From: Humidesulfovibrio mexicanus
GTDB lineage: Bacteria > Desulfobacterota > Desulfovibrionia > Desulfovibrionales > Desulfovibrionaceae
Assembly (NCBI RefSeq): GCF_900188225.1
Contig: NZ_FZOC01000007.1
Location: forward strand, 124,001-188,000
Length of the DNA: 64,000 bases
Direction: 5' to 3'
Shown one piece after another: positions 8,034-15,875 of this stretch. The notes beneath the pieces were generated by a model. The model was not told where the DNA came from and made no database searches. It saw only the letters and a program-made list of their open reading frames with translations. Positions within the stretch are counted from its first letter, which is position 1, and each line of letters starts with the position of its first letter. Made by a program: the position numbers and the translations under genes.

Positions 8034-8434
8034 CTGGCCACCCCTTTGGACTTCTCGAAGGTGCGCAGGGAGCCCAGGCCCAGCATTCCGAACATCAGCT
8101 CCCAGAGGTTGGCGTCCAGCCCCGGCAGGGGCGGCAGCTCCGGCCACCACACGCCGCCCGCCCAGCACAAGAGCGGCCGCAGCAGGTACTGGAAGCCCAG
8201 GGCCGCCGCGCACACCCAGCCGATGGCCGGACGCCAGCCGGAGACGAAGATGGAGGCGTGCTGCGCCTCGGCCCTGTTGATGTCGCGCTGGTCGGCCTCG
8301 GCCTTGGCGGCCATGGCCAGCACCTCGCGCTGATACTCCTCCGCCGCCTTGGCCCGCGCGTTGGGGTCGGGGATCAGGTCGATCAACTTCTGCGCGGCCG
8401 CGCCGATGACGGGAATAAAGCTGAGCAGGGACAT
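8030..8434 (-). CDS. Phage holin (3TM holin / GTA-release holin type)
   Basis: The 134-residue protein starts MSLLSFIPVIGAAAQKLID, has a charged helical segment (AKAAEEYQREVLAMAAKAEA), then FVSGWRPAIGWVCAAALGF, a motif typical of the 3TM holin family (pfam11351). Further hydrophobic segments follow (LLRPLLCWAGG, ELMFGMLGLGSLRTFEK). It sits directly downstream of the endolysin (stop 8438, start 8434) and overlaps the XhlA-like gene. Holins permeabilise the inner membrane and release the endolysin, which here has no export signal. Confidence 0.88.
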   Translation of the reverse strand: MSLLSFIPVIGAAAQKLIDLIPDPNARAKAAEEYQREVLAMAAKAEADQRDINRAEAQHASIFVSGWRPAIGWVCAAALGFQYLLRPLLCWAGGVWWPELPPLPGLDANLWELMFGMLGLGSLRTFEKSKGVAR

Positions 8435-8437
8435 GGC

Positions 8438-8863
8438 CTAGCCCTCCTGTTTCGCGCAGCCGTGGACCATGGCCCCCAGCCGGTTCGCCCGCGCGCCCAC
8501 CTGCTTGGCCCAGGCGCTGTCGAGCATCTCCATTTCCGCCAGCTCGTATTCGCCAGCTTCAAGGTGGGCCAGGGTGTTCTTGAACTTGAGCAGCCCCGCC
8601 AAGCCCAGGTTGAAGCACATGTTCACCAGCGCTTCCTGCACGGGCTCGGGCGCGTTGAGCACCCAGGGCAACGCGCCCACCACCTGGCCCCAGCAGCGCT
8701 TGATGTCGTTTTGGAGAAGCAGCATGGCCTCGTCCTCGGTGATGCCGCGATCCTCAAGATTGCGGCCCACGCCGATGGTGAGCTTGCCCGCAGTGCAGCG
8801 GTAGGGCTTGAGCTTCAGGCCTTCATCGGTGAGGAGCTGCTTGGCGAGGCGGTGGGTGTTCAT
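8438..8863 (-). CDS. Phage endolysin, T4-type lysozyme (GH24)
   Basis: The 141-residue product shows the GH24 signature with exact spacing: Glu14, Cys23 and Thr29 (E-8aa-D/C-5aa-T), in LTDEGLKLKPYRCTAGKLTIG. Cys replaces the usual Asp at the second position, as allowed in this family. NMCFNLGLAGLLKFKNTL matches the C-lobe. No signal sequence is visible, so release depends on the holin encoded next. The start ATG at 8863 follows AAGGA. The gene lies between the capsid gene and the connectors, whereas lambda and P2 put lysis genes elsewhere. Confidence 0.94.
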   Translation of the reverse strand: MNTHRLAKQLLTDEGLKLKPYRCTAGKLTIGVGRNLEDRGITEDEAMLLLQNDIKRCWGQVVGALPWVLNAPEPVQEALVNMCFNLGLAGLLKFKNTLAHLEAGEYELAEMEMLDSAWAKQVGARANRLGAMVHGCAKQEG

Positions 8864-8895
8864 GCGCGCCTGTCCTTTTTATTGGTTCTTGATTG

Positions 8896-8932
8896 GCGGG
8901 GATCCGACCGGGGCGGGAAGCCGGACCCCCGC
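8896..8932 (-). terminator. Strong GC hairpin between capsid and endolysin genes
   Basis: An 11-bp stem with a single mismatch (8896-8906 against 8922-8932) lies in the 86-base gap after the major capsid stop. There is no clear U-run on the minus strand. It may act as an attenuator or mRNA-stabilising end that lowers lysis-gene expression relative to capsid. Confidence 0.4.
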
Positions 8933-8949
8933 TGCGCCGAGGGAGGAGA

Positions 8950-9963
8950 TTATTTCACCACCTTGACCAGCACGCCGGGCCGCAGGCAGATGGGCAGCAC
9001 GTTGCTCTCGAACCAGAGGTCAACGCCCTTGTCGAAATCCTTCACCTTCTGCTTGGCGTAGAGCTCCACGCCCGGGGTGTTGACGGTCTCCAGAAAATCG
9101 CCGGGGGCCATGGCGTTCAGGAAGGTCGCCGAGGTGCCTTCCGGGAAGGCGTGGCCTTCGCCAACGGCGATGAAGCGCTGGATGTCGCCGGTGCCGCCGT
9201 TGGGGGCCTTGCCGAGGTGTTCCTCGAACACGAGGCCGCCGAAGCGGAAGCCCTTGCGGATGTCCTGACCGGACACCTGGCTGGCCTCGCTCTGGTTCAG
9301 GAAGAACTTCAGCACGTTGGGGTGGCCCGTCAGCGCGTCGAAGAACTCCTGGCTGACCATGACGCGCACGCCGGAGGAGACATCGCCCTTGAGGTTCTCC
9401 TCGATGTGGCGCGAGACCTCGAAGCACTTGGCCTGGACGTCGGTTGCCGGGTCGGCGAGCTCGAAGTTCACGGTCTTCTGCTGGATGCCGAACTCGTTGA
9501 ACAGGTTGTACAGCGGAGTCACGCCGTCGCCGTCGATGATGAGCCCCTTGAGGGCGCCCCACTTGAGGTGCTCCCAGGTGAGTTCGAACTTGGCACGGTT
9601 CTCGAACAGGAACCGGGCCATGACATTGGCGAAGGTCTCGGCCTGGCTGTTGGTCCCGAAGGCGCGCACGCCCGCGTAATGCTCGGGACGGATGGTGTCT
9701 TCCAGCGGGATGTGCGGCACCTTGAAGGTCAGCACGCCGCGCTTGCCGTGCTCGCTCTGCGATCCCGGGGAGCCCTTGGGCTTGGAGGGCAGCAGGCGGA
9801 TGACGTAGTTCTGCATTTCGATACTGACGACATCCGTGGTCAGCGGTTCAGGCTTGAACAGGCCCATCTGGTTCAGCCGCCCGAAGCGGTTGGGCATGAC
9901 GTTGATGGCCTTGGTCAGCGGATACAGGCCGTAGCAGTTTTCATCGGCGAACGGGTTGAACAT
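8950..9963 (-). CDS. Major capsid protein, lambda gpE family
   Basis: The 337-residue length and motif series fit the lambda E family: an N-terminal MNRFGRLNQMGLF-like segment (here PNRFGRLNQMGLFKPEPLTT), GALKGLIIDGDGVTPLYNLF, GVRVMVSQEFFDALTGHPNV and VELYAKQKVKDFDKGVDLWF near the C-terminus. It forms the HK97-fold shell. The start at 9963 is three bases after the decoration gene stop (9967). Gene order (protease/scaffold, decoration, capsid) is that of lambda C-Nu3-D-E. Confidence 0.95.
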   Translation of the reverse strand: MFNPFADENCYGLYPLTKAINVMPNRFGRLNQMGLFKPEPLTTDVVSIEMQNYVIRLLPSKPKGSPGSQSEHGKRGVLTFKVPHIPLEDTIRPEHYAGVRAFGTNSQAETFANVMARFLFENRAKFELTWEHLKWGALKGLIIDGDGVTPLYNLFNEFGIQQKTVNFELADPATDVQAKCFEVSRHIEENLKGDVSSGVRVMVSQEFFDALTGHPNVLKFFLNQSEASQVSGQDIRKGFRFGGLVFEEHLGKAPNGGTGDIQRFIAVGEGHAFPEGTSATFLNAMAPGDFLETVNTPGVELYAKQKVKDFDKGVDLWFESNVLPICLRPGVLVKVVK

Positions 9964-9966
9964 GAT

Positions 9967-10623
9967 TTAGACCCCCTTCTGGTCGAGAATGCCACGGGCC
10001 GCGAGCTGCTTGAGAGCCAGGGTTTTTTCCGGGGCGGTTATGTCGGCAGGCCAGACCAGGTGCGCGGACAGGATGAAGGCGTCGCGCTTGATGGCCACGG
10101 CCCGGCAGGCCGCTCCGGTGGCGTCGCAGGCGGCGGTGAGGAATCCGTAAGCCACCTGCGTGCCGTCTGCGGCGTCCGGGGCCAGGGCGCGGACACGGCC
10201 GTCGCCTTCGGCCACGATGATGGAGAATTCATCACCCACGGCGAAGTCGACGCTGCCGTCGTTGATGATGAAGCCGAGCTGCGGCTGGTCGTATTCCGCG
10301 CCTTCCACGGCGTCGGCCATGCGGTTGCCGCCCGGGTCGAAGACCTGGAACACTCCGCCATTGGCTTCAGCCTGGGTGCACACCAGGCGGTACTGGCCGA
10401 TGAGCACGGACGGCCCGGCCGTCACCAGCTCCACGGTGCCGTTGCCGACGTTGCCGGCCTTGGGCGTGGCGACCTCGGGACAGGCATACAAGCGGCGACC
10501 GATGACGGCGCCCAGGGGCAGGCTCTGCCCCTGGAGCACGATCACTTCCTCGCGGCAAAAGCCCGGATCGAGCTCGCGCCGCAGGATGTCGGGCAGGCGG
10601 GTGGGTTCGTTGATGAACGCCAT
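9967..10623 (-). CDS. Head decoration protein (lambda gpD-like, extended)
   Basis: The 218-residue product lies between scaffold and capsid exactly as lambda D does. It has the decoration-like core CREEVIVLQGQSLPLGAVIG at about 24-43, then GNGTVELVTAGPSVLIGQYR, and a C-terminal pattern in which helix and strand close with IKRDAFILSAHLVWP. Lambda gpD is only 110 residues, so this is a longer D-type protein with inserted strands (about 70-150). Trimers would sit on capsid threefold positions and stabilise packaged DNA. Confidence 0.82.
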   Translation of the reverse strand: MAFINEPTRLPDILRRELDPGFCREEVIVLQGQSLPLGAVIGRRLYACPEVATPKAGNVGNGTVELVTAGPSVLIGQYRLVCTQAEANGGVFQVFDPGGNRMADAVEGAEYDQPQLGFIINDGSVDFAVGDEFSIIVAEGDGRVRALAPDAADGTQVAYGFLTAACDATGAACRAVAIKRDAFILSAHLVWPADITAPEKTLALKQLAARGILDQKGV

Positions 10624-10626
10624 GGG

Positions 10627-11010
10627 CTACTCCTTGGTGTACTTGGTCACGGCCGCCAGGAGGAGATTCTCACCGGCGGGCTTGGACGCGCCGGGCTTGA
10701 CGCCGGACGGGTCCGTCTGCTGGAGGGCGTCGAGCATGTTCTTCATCTGGCCGTCGCCGCTTCCGGCCTGGGCAGGGGGCTGGGCCGACAGGCCGAGCTT
10801 GGCGGCCTGCTCGGCCGTGAGCCCGGCCTCGACCGCGGCGGACAGCTTGTCCACAGCCTCCTGGCCAAAAAGGGTGCCAGCCAGGGCCACGACGGATTCC
10901 TTGGCTTGGGCAACCCGGTCTTCCGCTGCCGCCGTGGCGGTCTTGGCGGCGTCGGCCTCGATGGCCGCGACGGCATCGGGGAACTGGGCCCGCAACTCGG
11001 TGGGATTCAT
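10627..11010 (-). CDS. Nested scaffold protein (Nu3-like), internal in-frame start
   Basis: ATG at 11010 within the protease gene is preceded by a perfect AAGGAGGT (11015-11022), four bases away. This would give a separate 127-residue protein starting MNPTELRAQFPDAV. The sequence is helical, Ala/Glu-rich and charged (EADAAKTATAAAEDRVAQAK), with a C-terminal basic tail, as expected of a scaffold removed during maturation. Lambda makes Nu3 in exactly this way from within C. The strength of this ribosome site exceeds that of the protease start itself (GAGAGG). Confidence 0.85.
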   Translation of the reverse strand: MNPTELRAQFPDAVAAIEADAAKTATAAAEDRVAQAKESVVALAGTLFGQEAVDKLSAAVEAGLTAEQAAKLGLSAQPPAQAGSGDGQMKNMLDALQQTDPSGVKPGASKPAGENLLLAAVTKYTKE

Positions 11011-11811
11011 GTTGACCTCCTTCATGATGATCGAAAGGTATTCGTCCTTGGGGCAGGCGTGGTCCAACAGGCCAACCTTCACCGCGTCGCCCGCCAGGAA
11101 CACGCGGCCTTCGGCCCAATCCTCGAAATTCTTCTCCGAGAGCCCGCGCGCCTTGGCCACGCTGGCGCGGAACAGGGAGTACATGCCTTCCAGGGTGGCT
11201 TGGTGGACCTCGCGCGCCTTGGTGTCCAGGGCTTCGAACTCGTTGCCCAGGGCCTTGAACTCACCCGCGCGGAGCACGGTGACGGTGAGGCCCACGCGCT
11301 CGTCGTACTTGGTCCACTCGGTGTGGACCCAGACCACGCCAACGGACCCGACCTCGGCCATGGGCGAGGCCGCAAACAGCTTGGCCCCCGCGCCGACGCC
11401 GTACGCCGCGCTGCACGCCGTGCCGTCGGTCCAGGCGTAGACCGGCTTGCGCGAACGCGCTGCGAACACCGCGTCGGCCAGATCCTGAAAGCCGGCCACG
11501 GTGCCGCCGGGGCTGTCGATGTCGAGCAGCACGGCCCGCACGTCAGGGTCGGAAAGGGCCGCCTCCAACTGGGCGCGGACCACCACGTAGGAGGTCCAAA
11601 AAGGAGGGTAGTGGAACTCCTTCAGCAAGTTACCCTGCACGGGGATGATGGCTAGGCCGTTTTCCAGGCGGTACAGCTTGCGCTCACCCGGCAGCGCGCC
11701 CGCCTCGCGGGGTGCCAGGTCGGCGCGGTGCGATGCGGCATCGTTCACGGCCTTGCGCAGGGCTTCGGGCTTCATGGCCCAATAGGCAGGGAGGATGTTC
11801 ACGAAGGACAT
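10627..11811 (-). CDS. Prohead protease S49 (lambda gpC-like) with C-terminal scaffold domain
   Basis: Start ATG 11811 gives 394 residues; the longer in-frame start at 11964 would run into the portal gene. The N-terminal S49 peptidase domain carries DIDSPGGTVAGF at about 98-109, the nucleophile Ser134 in DGTACSAAYGVG, and the general-base Lys168 in TEWTKYDERVG. It matures the prohead. The C-terminal part from residue 268 is Ala/Glu-rich and helical and corresponds to the Nu3-type scaffold, which is also made separately from an internal start. It is the usual lambda gpC/Nu3 arrangement. Confidence 0.93.
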   Translation of the reverse strand: MSFVNILPAYWAMKPEALRKAVNDAASHRADLAPREAGALPGERKLYRLENGLAIIPVQGNLLKEFHYPPFWTSYVVVRAQLEAALSDPDVRAVLLDIDSPGGTVAGFQDLADAVFAARSRKPVYAWTDGTACSAAYGVGAGAKLFAASPMAEVGSVGVVWVHTEWTKYDERVGLTVTVLRAGEFKALGNEFEALDTKAREVHQATLEGMYSLFRASVAKARGLSEKNFEDWAEGRVFLAGDAVKVGLLDHACPKDEYLSIIMKEVNMNPTELRAQFPDAVAAIEADAAKTATAAAEDRVAQAKESVVALAGTLFGQEAVDKLSAAVEAGLTAEQAAKLGLSAQPPAQAGSGDGQMKNMLDALQQTDPSGVKPGASKPAGENLLLAAVTKYTKE

Positions 11812-11822
11812 GGGCGCACCTC

Positions 11823-13346
11823 TCAGGTTCCCGGGATGGTTGGGGGGTCGGGCATCATGGCCAGAGGATCGGTCTCGTGGCTGTCGCCCGCGCCGGGCAG
11901 GGGCAGGTCCAGAGACTCGCGCAGACGGCGCTCGCGCGCCTGCTGCTGGAATGCTTCCTCCCAATCCATGCCCTGCTCGGCCAGGAGATCAGACCAGGAG
12001 TACAAGCCGGATTCCAGACCACGCACCTGCGACTGGATTTCCTTGTAGGGATCCACGTAACCGCGCGGGGGTGGGGTCCAGCGGCAGGCCGTGTACAGGT
12101 CCATCTGCTCGTAGAAACCGGGCGCGCCTGCGGGGATGGACCACATGCCGCGCAGCCAGGCCTCTTCGAGCACGTGCTCCCTCACCGGCTGGCAGAAGCG
12201 GCGCACCAGCCAGGCCCGGTAGTCCTGATACACGCGCCAAGCTTCGAGCAGCGCGGCGCGGGCGCTGGAATAGTTGGTGTCGCTGAAGTCCTTCAGGATT
12301 TGGTTGTAGGGGATGCCGGCCACGGCTCCGAGGGTCTTCAAAATGAGCTTGAAGAACGAATCGAAGTTGTTGCCCGGCCGGTTGGATTGGATGGCGCTCA
12401 CCTTCTCGCCGGGGTTCGGGTACAGAATCTGGCCAGGGTTCACGCCCTGATACCAGCGCTTGTCGGCCCCGGCCCCGCCGGTCCCCTGATGCACGCCGTG
12501 GTCCTTGGGGTTCTCGCTCTCGATGGCGATGGGGAAGCTGGCGGTGATGATCTGCGCAATTATCTCGTAGTCCAGGAAATCGTACTTATCGCGAAAGAGC
12601 TTGATGACCGGAGCCAGGAGCGGAATGCCGCGCACCTGCTCGGGCTCGCGGTGGCGACAGGCGTGGAACACAAGCTGGCGGTGGCCCTGGCGCGCAGGCA
12701 CGAAATGGTACTCGGTAAGCACGCCCATGCTGTCCGAGTTCGTGAACCAGTAGCCTTCGGCCTCGCCGTCTTCATCCAACAGAATGCCGTCGCGCACCTG
12801 GGGGTCAAGGGCGCGGTCGGTTGGGGTCTTGAGCCGAATGGGGTGGATGTCCTGCAGGGCAAAGCTGAACCTGCGGCCCTTGCGCAAGCGGGTGGCTTCA
12901 TCGAGCATGCGGCCGACCCATGCGTATTCGCCAAAAGTGACGACGCAGCCGATGGAGAGCTGCTGGCAGTCCTGGAAGTGCATGGCCCGGCCCACGTGGG
13001 CCTCGCGCTGCCAAAGCCGGAAGGCCCGTTCCTGGGCCTTTTCGATGCCGCGCGCCTGGTCCTCGGTGATGCCCAGCGCCTCGTAGTCGATGGCCGACTG
13101 CGGGGTGAGGCCAGTGCCGATGGCGTTGATGATGATGGTATCGCGGACGCTGGTGGCGTGGCCGTCGTTGGCCACGATGTCCTCGCTCCGGGCCTGCATG
13201 GTCTCGCGGTCCAGGGGCTCCTGGTGCGGCGAAACACGGTAGGGGCTCCAGTTGCCCAGGGTGCCGCCGTGGGAGGCGGCCACGCGGCGGACTCCGCGGA
13301 CCTGCCCTGGGCGGAGGCGATGGCGCAGCACGGCCGGGGCAGCCAC
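11823..13346 (-). CDS. Phage portal protein, lambda gpB family
   Basis: GTG at 13346 overlaps the stop of the gpW-like gene (TAGTG) and follows GGAGGAG, giving 507 residues. Family motifs are seen in order: RSEDIVANDGHATSVRDTII, IEKAQERAFRLWQ, QDCQQLSIGCVVTFGEYAWVG, GIPLLAPVIKLFRDKYDFLD (cf. lambda RGVSWFAPVLLR...), and SSARAALLEAWRVYQDYRAW. A dodecamer forms the DNA entry vertex. The size is close to lambda gpB (533). The stop lies 12 bases before the protease start. Confidence 0.95.
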   Translation of the reverse strand: MAAPAVLRHRLRPGQVRGVRRVAASHGGTLGNWSPYRVSPHQEPLDRETMQARSEDIVANDGHATSVRDTIIINAIGTGLTPQSAIDYEALGITEDQARGIEKAQERAFRLWQREAHVGRAMHFQDCQQLSIGCVVTFGEYAWVGRMLDEATRLRKGRRFSFALQDIHPIRLKTPTDRALDPQVRDGILLDEDGEAEGYWFTNSDSMGVLTEYHFVPARQGHRQLVFHACRHREPEQVRGIPLLAPVIKLFRDKYDFLDYEIIAQIITASFPIAIESENPKDHGVHQGTGGAGADKRWYQGVNPGQILYPNPGEKVSAIQSNRPGNNFDSFFKLILKTLGAVAGIPYNQILKDFSDTNYSSARAALLEAWRVYQDYRAWLVRRFCQPVREHVLEEAWLRGMWSIPAGAPGFYEQMDLYTACRWTPPPRGYVDPYKEIQSQVRGLESGLYSWSDLLAEQGMDWEEAFQQQARERRLRESLDLPLPGAGDSHETDPLAMMPDPPTIPGT

Positions 13347-13585
13347 TAGAAGCTCCTCCGGATGACGGCCTGCACGACGCGCGGGGTCTGACCGCCCAGG
13401 CGGCGGCTCTTCTCGCGGGCCATATCGGCAAGGGTTCTTTTGATCTCGGCCAGGGAGGCGAGGGTCAGCTCGCGGCCGCGGATGGTGTAGCTCTGGCCCA
13501 TGGACACGTCGCGGAGCGCCACCTTCCAGGCAGCGATCTCCGCGTCGAGTTCTTCGTCAGTGTAGAGCGAGAGGTATTCCGACAT
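13346..13585 (-). CDS. gpW-like head-tail joining protein (DUF6148 type)
   Basis: The 79-residue protein MSEYLSLYTDEELDAEIAAW... has two helices around QSYTIRGRELTLASLAEIK, the pattern of gpW/DUF6148 connectors (lambda W is 68 residues). It is directly upstream of and overlaps the portal start, as in lambda W-B. No Shine-Dalgarno is visible before ATG 13585. Instead a 7-bp GC hairpin abuts the start codon, so translation of this gene is likely low or regulated. Confidence 0.8.
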   Translation of the reverse strand: MSEYLSLYTDEELDAEIAAWKVALRDVSMGQSYTIRGRELTLASLAEIKRTLADMAREKSRRLGGQTPRVVQAVIRRSF

Positions 13586-13605
13586 GGCCGCGAAAATACG
13601 CGGCC
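13586..13605 (-). promoter_or_regulatory. Perfect hairpin abutting the gpW-like start codon
   Basis: The minus strand carries GGCCGCG-TATTTT-CGCGGCC followed immediately by ATG. A stem this strong next to the start codon, together with the lack of a ribosome-binding site, suggests control of translation or of mRNA processing. It lies in the 96-base gap between the HTH gene and the head operon, which could also hold a promoter. Confidence 0.5.
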
Positions 13606-13681
13606 CTGCCGGGCGAAGTCATTGGACGCTACGGTACGCTATGGACACCTGTGGACGGAAAGTGAGATTAGGGCACAATTC

Positions 13682-13957
13682 TCACCCTGCCTCGGCGTCC
13701 TTTTTTCGCACATAGTTATTGCGGGCTTTGTACGCGTCCACGTCGGATTGTGGGACGCGGACGGACCCGCCCACAAAGTAGGCGTTGGGGAACTCGCCCC
13801 GGTCGAGCAGCACATAGAACATGGAGCGCGAGCACCCGAGGCTGGCGCAGACCTGACGGCGGTTTCGCCCGGGGCTGTGGCTGGCGGCGGCATCTATGGT
13901 CATCGCGTCCTTCCTTTCGTGTGCTGCAGTCTGCGGTTTCGTGGCGGGCTTCGGCAT
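13682..13957 (-). CDS. AlpA/excisionase-like helix-turn-helix DNA-binding protein
   Basis: Start ATG 13957, one base after the TerL stop (13959), follows GGAGG. The 91-residue product has a MerR/AlpA-type HTH: RRQVCASLGCSRSMFYVLLD, then a wing and recognition-type end (FVGGSVRVPQSDVDAYKARN). The family includes excisionases and prophage activators. Its location between terminase and head genes is unusual, and it may regulate late genes or act in packaging as a second DNA-binding subunit. The N-terminal 30 residues are low-complexity. Confidence 0.8.
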   Translation of the reverse strand: MPKPATKPQTAAHERKDAMTIDAAASHSPGRNRRQVCASLGCSRSMFYVLLDRGEFPNAYFVGGSVRVPQSDVDAYKARNNYVRKKDAEAG

Positions 13958-13958
13958 G

Positions 13959-15875
13959 TCATCGCCTCCAGGAGGGGCGGGCGCCGCCGAAGCCAGGTCC
14001 TGAACCGCCCGGAGACGGGCCCGTGGACATGCCAGGGGCCGGGGGCGGGCCGGAGGCCTCCACACGGGCCTGAAGCATGGACTGCGCCACCACGGCGAGG
14101 CTGGGCGACCACTGGAAGTGGGCCATGGCCAGGTGGCCCACCAGGCAATCCAGCCAGTGGTTGTCCTTGCGGACCTTCTTCCACACTTCCTTGCCGCCCT
14201 CCCACTGCTTGCGCTCGCTCTGGAGCTGCCGGAAGTAATCCGGGGTCACGCTGCCGTGGAAGCGCAGCGGGTCGGCTCCCTCCTCCCCGGACATGCGCCA
14301 GAGGGCTTCGCTCTTAAAGGCGTCGGTGTCGATGTGGTAGAGCCGGAGGCCGCCCTTCATGGCCGCGCCGTCTGGGTATTTTTGCAGCAAGGACCAATAC
14401 ACGTGCACGCCGGGGCGTTGGTAGCTCATGCCCTTGGTGGCAAAGATCACCCCTGGCGGCTGGGTCATGAGCCAGCGGTAGACCTGCATGGTGCGCGAAG
14501 GCTCCAGCGGGCTTTCGCGCGAGCCACCGGAGTCAATGCCGGCGCGCCAGATTCCCAGGCGCTCGCGACCGTTCTCGCGCGGGTAGGTGGTCTGGAAGAT
14601 GAGGGTGGCCAGATCGCCAAAGGTCTGCGCCCGGCCATAGTCCACCAGCCACTCCATGCGCGGCTCCAAGCCGTGGGCGTACACCGACCACCAGAAGTGG
14701 TCCTTTTGCGTGTCCGCCATGAAGGTCAGGGCCACGGCCTGATCCGGCACGGTCTGCGCCGGGCGGCCATGGTCCACCTGGTTCTGCAAGGCCTCCTCAT
14801 CGGTTGAGGCGGTGACCTCGCAATAGGGCACGGCCTTGTGGGAGTTATCGAACCAGAGCATGCGCCTGTGCCCTTCGCGCTGGGCCTTGAAATAGTCGGC
14901 CATGACCTTGGACAGGCTCATGCCCTGCGCGGTCCAGGACGGCAGGTGGAAGGCCACCACCGAGGGCGCGGCGGATTCCCGGTTCGGGTGCCAGTGCCCG
15001 GCGGCCACGGCGCGGTTCTTCACGTAGTCGCTCCACTGGTACTGGCAGTGCGGGCACACGTAACGCGCCAGCCGCTTGTCCATGATCTCCTTGGGGTCGC
15101 GCACGCCCTCGGGCACGCGGATGTTGTCCAGATCCATGACCTCGGCCGCGCCGCAGGCCGGGCACACCGCGCGCCAGGAATAGAGCACCTGGGCCTCGGC
15201 CTTCATGTCGCGCCAGATGGTGGACTGGTCCTCGCTGCCGCGCGGCTTGGAGAAGCGCAGGATCTTGCCCGTGTGCTCGTAGGCGCGCACGCGCTCCTCG
15301 AGCACGGCCACCGCGCCCTTGTCCTGGTAGGCGTCCTCCTCGTCGATGAGCAGGGTTTCCAGCGACACCGAGGACATGCGCGACTCCGAGCCGGTCCACA
15401 GCCCGTGCACAATGGACCCATTGCGCAAGAGCAGGCTGGCCTTCTGCTCGGCGTAGCGCTCCACGGACAACAACTCGCGCAGGGGGCGCGTGTTGCGGAA
15501 GTGGGGGATGATGCGCTCGCGGAAGATGCGCTCCACGGCTTCCTGGTCCGGCATGGCGATGCCCAGGGGGCCTGGCTTGCGGCACAGGCGCGAAAAGCCG
15601 CAGGCGTAGGCGATGGTGGTCTTCGTGGTGCCCTGGCTGGGGCCGATGACAAAGATCTTGCGCACCTCGGGCCGGTCCCAGGCATCCATGATGCCACGGG
15701 CGTAGGGCGCGGCGTCCGGGTCCCACAGCCGCCCGGCCTGCGCGCCGACCACCAGCCGGAAGTGCGTGCGCGCCCATTCAAAGGTGCTCTCCCACTGACG
15801 CAGGCACAGCACCTCGAGTTCGCCCGGGAACCAGCGGACCGGCATGTACGATGTGGCAGCCTGGGGGATGATCAT
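13959..15875 (-). CDS. Terminase large subunit, GpA family
   Basis: ATG 15875 overlaps the TerS stop (ATGA) and gives 638 residues. The ATPase part shows a Walker-A-like loop GPSQGTTKTT (78-87) and a Walker B LETLLIDEEDAY; two CxxC pairs (CPACG, CPHCQ) form a zinc site; the nuclease part has GIDSGGSRE and a conserved acidic HIDTDAFK. This is the lambda/Mu-associated GpA architecture of packaging motors that cut and translocate DNA. The C-terminal 45 residues are Gly/Pro-rich. Confidence 0.95.
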   Translation of the reverse strand: MIIPQAATSYMPVRWFPGELEVLCLRQWESTFEWARTHFRLVVGAQAGRLWDPDAAPYARGIMDAWDRPEVRKIFVIGPSQGTTKTTIAYACGFSRLCRKPGPLGIAMPDQEAVERIFRERIIPHFRNTRPLRELLSVERYAEQKASLLLRNGSIVHGLWTGSESRMSSVSLETLLIDEEDAYQDKGAVAVLEERVRAYEHTGKILRFSKPRGSEDQSTIWRDMKAEAQVLYSWRAVCPACGAAEVMDLDNIRVPEGVRDPKEIMDKRLARYVCPHCQYQWSDYVKNRAVAAGHWHPNRESAAPSVVAFHLPSWTAQGMSLSKVMADYFKAQREGHRRMLWFDNSHKAVPYCEVTASTDEEALQNQVDHGRPAQTVPDQAVALTFMADTQKDHFWWSVYAHGLEPRMEWLVDYGRAQTFGDLATLIFQTTYPRENGRERLGIWRAGIDSGGSRESPLEPSRTMQVYRWLMTQPPGVIFATKGMSYQRPGVHVYWSLLQKYPDGAAMKGGLRLYHIDTDAFKSEALWRMSGEEGADPLRFHGSVTPDYFRQLQSERKQWEGGKEVWKKVRKDNHWLDCLVGHLAMAHFQWSPSLAVVAQSMLQARVEASGPPPAPGMSTGPSPGGSGPGFGGARPSWRR

